A stretch of DNA of 8,184 bases, taken from positions 1 through 8,184 of the forward strand of contig DATKQI010000209.1 of the NCBI GenBank assembly GCA_035532755.1. Reading direction: 5' to 3'. Source of the stretch: DATKQI01 sp035532755 (GTDB taxonomy: Bacteria; Pseudomonadota; Alphaproteobacteria; Acetobacterales; Acetobacteraceae). The position numbers and the translations under genes were made by a program. Below are positions 5,572 to 8,184 of this stretch, one piece after another (the first letter of the stretch is position 1; the number at the start of each line of letters is the position of its first letter). The notes under the pieces are model-generated. The model ran no database searches, was not told the DNA's origin, and saw nothing but the letters and a program-made list of their open reading frames with translations.

Positions 5572-7512
5572 CTACGACAGTCCCGCAGGAGGCCAGCCTA
5601 GCTCCGGCAGGGGGCGCTGATCGGGGGTGCTGCCGTGTGCCGCGCGGTACCGGGCATCCTCCAGCAATTGCTCGATCGCGGCGTCGAGGTAAGCCGAGAA
5701 CGGGGCGGGATCCGCCCAGCGTGCAGCGAAGGCGGCGGCCCGCTGCCTGGCAATTGCAAGCGCCGCAGGATCGTGCAGCAGGCGGACCGCCAGGTCGACG
5801 AAGCCATCCCAGTCCTGTGCGAGCAGCGCCCGGTCGCGCTGCTGATCGAGCGCCGGCATGTCATCGCTGTGAATCGCCACGACCGCGCAGCCCTTGGCCA
5901 TCGTCTCCCGGACGCTTTCCCCGCCGGTCAGCGGCCATGTATCGAGATAGACGTCGAGCAACCGTCCCCATGAATGGCCTGGCACGTAACGTTCCACCAG
6001 GCGCATCCGCTCCTTCACAGGACTGTCGGCGATGAAGGCCCGGATCGCTGTGCCGTCGCCGGCGCCGCCGGTGACAAAGGCAACGTCCGGGCAGGCTTGC
6101 AACATGCGTTCGACGGCCCGGAGGAAGGGCTGCGTGACCTTCACGAGGCGGCCGTAATTGCCGATCAGTCGCAGCCCCTGGGGCAATTCCAGCCGTTCGG
6201 CGGCAAGCTCCTCAGGCCGTTCCGGCGGGTTAAGCAAGTTCAGGTCCCAAGGCGTCGCGAAACCCAGAACGCGGGCGTTCCCCCAGCCGGCAGCTTCGGG
6301 ATCGAAACCGAAACTGCTGAAGACTGCGTCCAGATTGGATACCGACCACGCCGGCATGCCACCCTGCAAGAATACCTGGACCGGTGCCAGGCGCCGGGCG
6401 AAGATGGCAGTCGGCAGGCTCATGTTGATGTCCGAGATGAGCACCGCCGGGGGATCCCGCGATGCAATCTCCTCGATCGCTTCGATCTGCTTGGTCGGGG
6501 TCGGCGCGACGATCACGTGGCAAGTGGCGCCGAGGCTGCGCAGCCATTCCACGAAGTCCGGTGCGACATTGCACCAGGCGTAGACCGTCAGACGGAAGCG
6601 GCCGGGCCGTGTCAGCAGGGCCGGCGCCACGTGCCGCAGAGCGACGGTCAGGGTATCGGCAGGGTCCGCCCCCATCGCCAGGAAGCCGACATGCACCGGT
6701 TCGCTGCCTGGCGGCAACGGGGCCGGCAGACGTCGCTCCCCGCGAATGTCCGGATCCGGCAGGCTGCGCGCCATCGCTTCGTCGAGCGCCCTCATAGCCG
6801 GTATCGCCAGAGGGCACTGTCGGCTGGCGGACGGCTCGAACCAGAAGCTGGCGAAAAAATGGAAATCGCCCAGGTCGCACAGCACATCCAGCGTATGCCG
6901 GGTCGACCCACTCCAGCGTCGGATGGCGCTCGTCAGCGGCTCGATCAGATGCTGCGCTGGTCGATTGAAGTCGGCATAGTACCAGTCTAGCGCTAGCCGG
7001 TAGGCGTCGCGGAATGCCCCCTCGCTCGGCACCTCCGACGGCCCCAGCTCCAGGATACGGCATAGCGCGACCGAAACCGCGCCGGCATCCCCCACGGCGG
7101 CGCCCAGCCTCACGCGCGCCGTGCAGGCGGCGTAGAAAAGCGTACACAGCGCGTCGAGCAGGGGCACATCGGGCATGGCCGGCGCCGCGGTGACGGCAAT
7201 GGCATCGCGAAGCATACTGCTCATGGCCTTCAATCTGCTGGCGTCCTGCCCCGCCACCCATTGGACCATAGGCTGCAGCCGATCGGCCCGTTCCTCCGGC
7301 GTTGCGACGGTGAGCACGCCGCGTGCGTGGAACTGCGTGATCAGATCGGCCGCTTCGGGGGCGTAACTGGGCTCCGTGGCGTGATTTTCTTCTGGCGTGT
7401 GACTTGTTTCTGACGCGCGGCCTGCCTCTGGAGCCCCGGGCGGCTCGGTGCCGCGAGGCGCTTGCAGCCGTAAAATCGTCCGGGCCAGGCGCAAGCGGAG
7501 TTCTGTTCTCAT
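5572..7512 (-). CDS. GT41/HMW1C-like GT-B glycosyltransferase (paralogue B)
   Basis: A 646-residue paralogue of the protein at 1664-3544. In the block around PPAVLISD...FGFDP, 43 of 52 residues are identical, and the similarity runs from LLDALCTL (about residue 122) nearly to the end. It keeps YGRLVK (K458), HSWGR (H513) and LDTWPLTGGES (D524), and like A has LQGGMPAW where HMW1C proteins have LGHPA. It differs at the ends. The N-terminus is a basic amphipathic stretch (LRLRLARTILRLQ) followed by a degenerate hexapeptide repeat (23-52), and there is no polyproline tail. The start is the ATG at 7512, directly after GGGAGGG; upstream sequence in this frame has no similarity to A. Donor and acceptor are unknown. 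Convergent with rfbD and so a separate transcription unit. Confidence 0.82.
   Translation of the reverse strand: MRTELRLRLARTILRLQAPRGTEPPGAPEAGRASETSHTPEENHATEPSYAPEAADLITQFHARGVLTVATPEERADRLQPMVQWVAGQDASRLKAMSSMLRDAIAVTAAPAMPDVPLLDALCTLFYAACTARVRLGAAVGDAGAVSVALCRILELGPSEVPSEGAFRDAYRLALDWYYADFNRPAQHLIEPLTSAIRRWSGSTRHTLDVLCDLGDFHFFASFWFEPSASRQCPLAIPAMRALDEAMARSLPDPDIRGERRLPAPLPPGSEPVHVGFLAMGADPADTLTVALRHVAPALLTRPGRFRLTVYAWCNVAPDFVEWLRSLGATCHVIVAPTPTKQIEAIEEIASRDPPAVLISDINMSLPTAIFARRLAPVQVFLQGGMPAWSVSNLDAVFSSFGFDPEAAGWGNARVLGFATPWDLNLLNPPERPEELAAERLELPQGLRLIGNYGRLVKVTQPFLRAVERMLQACPDVAFVTGGAGDGTAIRAFIADSPVKERMRLVERYVPGHSWGRLLDVYLDTWPLTGGESVRETMAKGCAVVAIHSDDMPALDQQRDRALLAQDWDGFVDLAVRLLHDPAALAIARQRAAAFAARWADPAPFSAYLDAAIEQLLEDARYRAAHGSTPDQRPLPELGWPPAGLS
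7357..7446 (-). repeat. Degenerate 18-bp tandem repeat encoding an E-x(3)-[AT]-[PST] hexapeptide
   Basis: Residues 23-52 of paralogue B read as five successive six-residue units: EPPGAP, EAGRAS, ETSHTP, EENHAT, EPSYAP. Each begins with Glu and ends in Ala/Thr then Pro/Ser/Thr. On the DNA the units lie 18 bp apart with a recurring CTG[GA] boundary on the plus strand. This probably encodes a flexible acidic linker between the N-terminal amphipathic segment and the catalytic part. Confidence 0.6.
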
Positions 7513-7519
7513 CCCTCCC
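7513..7519 (-). promoter_or_regulatory. Purine-rich ribosome binding site of paralogue B
   Basis: On the minus strand GGGAGGG directly abuts the ATG at 7512, giving unusually short spacing. No in-frame alternative start lies at better distance, so the ATG is kept. Confidence 0.4.
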
Positions 7520-7885
7520 AAATATCTCGACCGGGTCACGTGCGCGCGTCCTGCGGCGTCTCGGGAACCTTGGCGGACGATCGGGACGAGTGTGTCGAGG
7601 GCATGCGCATCCTGTGGCCGATCGCGTGATGGGGTCTCGGTTCGCCTTATCTGCGGCGCGGACCTTCGACCTTTTCGGGGAGGTCGTCCAGGTGAGGGAA
7701 CCGTGTGACACCGCGCAGGACAGCAACTTCGGGGCGTTGTTCGGCGGTGTGTTCCGGTGGGGGAAAGGGCCCCCTCCGGTGGATCGCGCGGACACTTGGG
7801 CGGCGCACCGAGAACCGCCTGCTGCTCGGCATACGGCGTGGCAACCGACTGCGGGGATCGCCCGGCGGCGCGAGCACACCGCACC
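7513..7885. other. Apparently non-coding upstream region of paralogue B
   Basis: These 373 bp have no reading frame with recognisable protein character on either strand. They should carry the promoter of paralogue B, but I see no convincing -35/-10 pair. Visible small features are the palindrome ATGCGCAT (7603-7610), a GGGGG/CCCCC hairpin (7759-7763 with 7770-7774), and a direct repeat TCCGGTGG at 7753-7760 and 7775-7782 flanking that hairpin. None has an assigned role. Confidence 0.5.
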
Positions 7886-8110
7886 ATGTCTGTGCCAGTT
7901 CCTGACGCAATGACAAGCCCCATTCGGAAGCCGCGCGCGGTGTTCCTTGGCACGCTGGTGGGCTTACTTCTGCTCGTCGCATCCGCGCTTCGGGCGCGAT
8001 CCCTGGTGGTCTGGAACGCTAGTGTCCTGGTTCGCAAATACCGACCAGTTCCACCAATGGGCAAACCGCATCGTGGTGGGCCGCGTGGCGGTCTTGGCCA
8101 GCATTACTAG
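7886..8110 (+). pseudogene. Possible membrane-protein N-terminus, interrupted by a mobile element
   Basis: An open frame starts at ATG 7886 (or in-frame ATG 7910, giving MTSPIRKPRAVFLG) and encodes a basic N-terminus followed by a hydrophobic stretch, AVFLGTLVGLLLLVASAL, that looks like one transmembrane segment or signal anchor. About 74% of codons from 7910 to the insertion point end in G or C, as expected for a gene here. From 8022 the frame runs into the inverted-repeat element and stops at 8108-8110 in sequence rich in Gly, Pro and Arg. The original gene may have continued beyond the element, outside the window. No family is recognised and there is no good Shine-Dalgarno; it may be a chance frame. 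Confidence 0.3.
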
Positions 8111-8180
8111 CCATGCACCGCGCCCAGCCGTGCGTACTTGGCCCAGATGGTTATTGGTGGGCAATAGAGAGTCAGGACAC
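8022..8180. mobile_element. Putative MITE or IS630/Tc1-type remnant, 159 bp
   Basis: GTGTCCTG at 8022-8029 is the exact reverse complement of CAGGACAC at 8173-8180. Each end is flanked by TA (8020-8021 and 8181-8182), and the outer flanks are GC and GC, so removing the element and one TA restores the palindrome GCTAGC. TA duplication, often at CTAG, is the hallmark of the IS630/Tc1/mariner superfamily. A second inverted pair lies inside: CCACCAAT (8051-8058) and ATTGGTGG (8153-8160). The element has about 60% G+C by count (95 of 159) and no room for a transposase, so it would depend on one elsewhere. The right end is 4 bp from the window edge, so the flank cannot be examined further. Confidence 0.6.
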
Positions 8181-8184
8181 TAGC

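Noticed and set aside
5974..6990. Open frame of 338 codons on the plus strand
   Set aside because: It is antisense to paralogue B with Gln/Arg-rich composition, typical of a shadow frame.
1664..7512. The two paralogues as a recombination-active inversion cassette
   Set aside because: DNA identity appears to come in short stretches only, too short for frequent homologous inversion, and no recombinase gene or site is visible.
6230..7879. Long open frame of 549 codons on the minus strand in another frame of paralogue B
   Set aside because: It overlaps paralogue B on the same strand. The B frame has clear similarity to A, while this frame is Arg/Gly-rich without motifs.
7404..7913. Open frame of 169 codons on the plus strand, overlapping the B start and its upstream region
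   Set aside because: Partly antisense to B, no motifs, no ribosome binding site, and no consistent coding character.
7946..7964. TGGCAC on the plus strand resembling a sigma-54 -24 element
   Set aside because: At the required distance the sequence is TGGGC instead of the -12 TTGC[AT], so the essential GC is missing.
7513..8064. N-terminal extension of paralogue B by up to 184 codons
   Set aside because: The frame stays open but the sequence is Arg/Pro/Thr-rich and has no counterpart in paralogue A; the ATG at 7512 follows a purine-rich site.
1..8184. CRISPR arrays, tRNA or rRNA genes, and defence-type systems
   Set aside because: No regularly spaced repeats, tRNA-like cloverleaf or rRNA sequence was seen, and every confident gene fits sugar or glycan metabolism.

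Overview
The window is a high-G+C, densely coded stretch of a bacterial surface-polysaccharide or glycosylation locus. The base composition, the codon use and the large GT41/HMW1C-like glycosyltransferases suggest an alphaproteobacterium, perhaps of the Rhodospirillales. That placement is inference; there is no rRNA or other marker here.

Layout. On the minus strand, reading out of the left edge, a WecE/RffA-type sugar aminotransferase (about 234-1397) is followed after 6 bp by the N-terminal part of a WbqC-family protein (1-227, cut by the window edge). Across a 266-bp divergent gap, a plus-strand run holds a GT-B glycosyltransferase (1664-3544), an SAM methyltransferase with an N-terminal CxxC/CxxC zinc-ribbon-like segment (3541-4575, ATGA overlap with the gene before it) and dTDP-4-dehydrorhamnose reductase rfbD (4635-5531). 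Converging on rfbD from the right, on the minus strand, is a second glycosyltransferase (5572-7512) that is clearly a paralogue of the first. The right end (7513-8184) has no confident gene. It holds a possible small membrane-protein N-terminus and, at the very edge, a 159-bp element with 8-bp perfect terminal inverted repeats flanked by TA duplications. This looks like a MITE or a remnant of an IS630/Tc1-type transposon.

How the genes fit together. WecE and RfbD both draw on the dTDP-4-keto-6-deoxyglucose branch point. WecE would make a dTDP-4-amino-4,6-dideoxyhexose, and the WbqC protein next to it is a candidate for modifying that amino sugar. RfbD would make dTDP-L-rhamnose. The methyltransferase could decorate a sugar of the same glycan, and the two glycosyltransferases would use nucleotide sugars to build a glycan or modify protein. 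The enzymes that make the shared precursor (rfbA, rfbB, rfbC) are not in the window.

Most notable: the putative MITE at 8022-8180; the inverted pair of HMW1C/GT41-like paralogues, which appear to lack the usual active-site histidine and carry basic amphipathic segments at opposite ends; and an eight-proline tract just before a translationally coupled stop/start.
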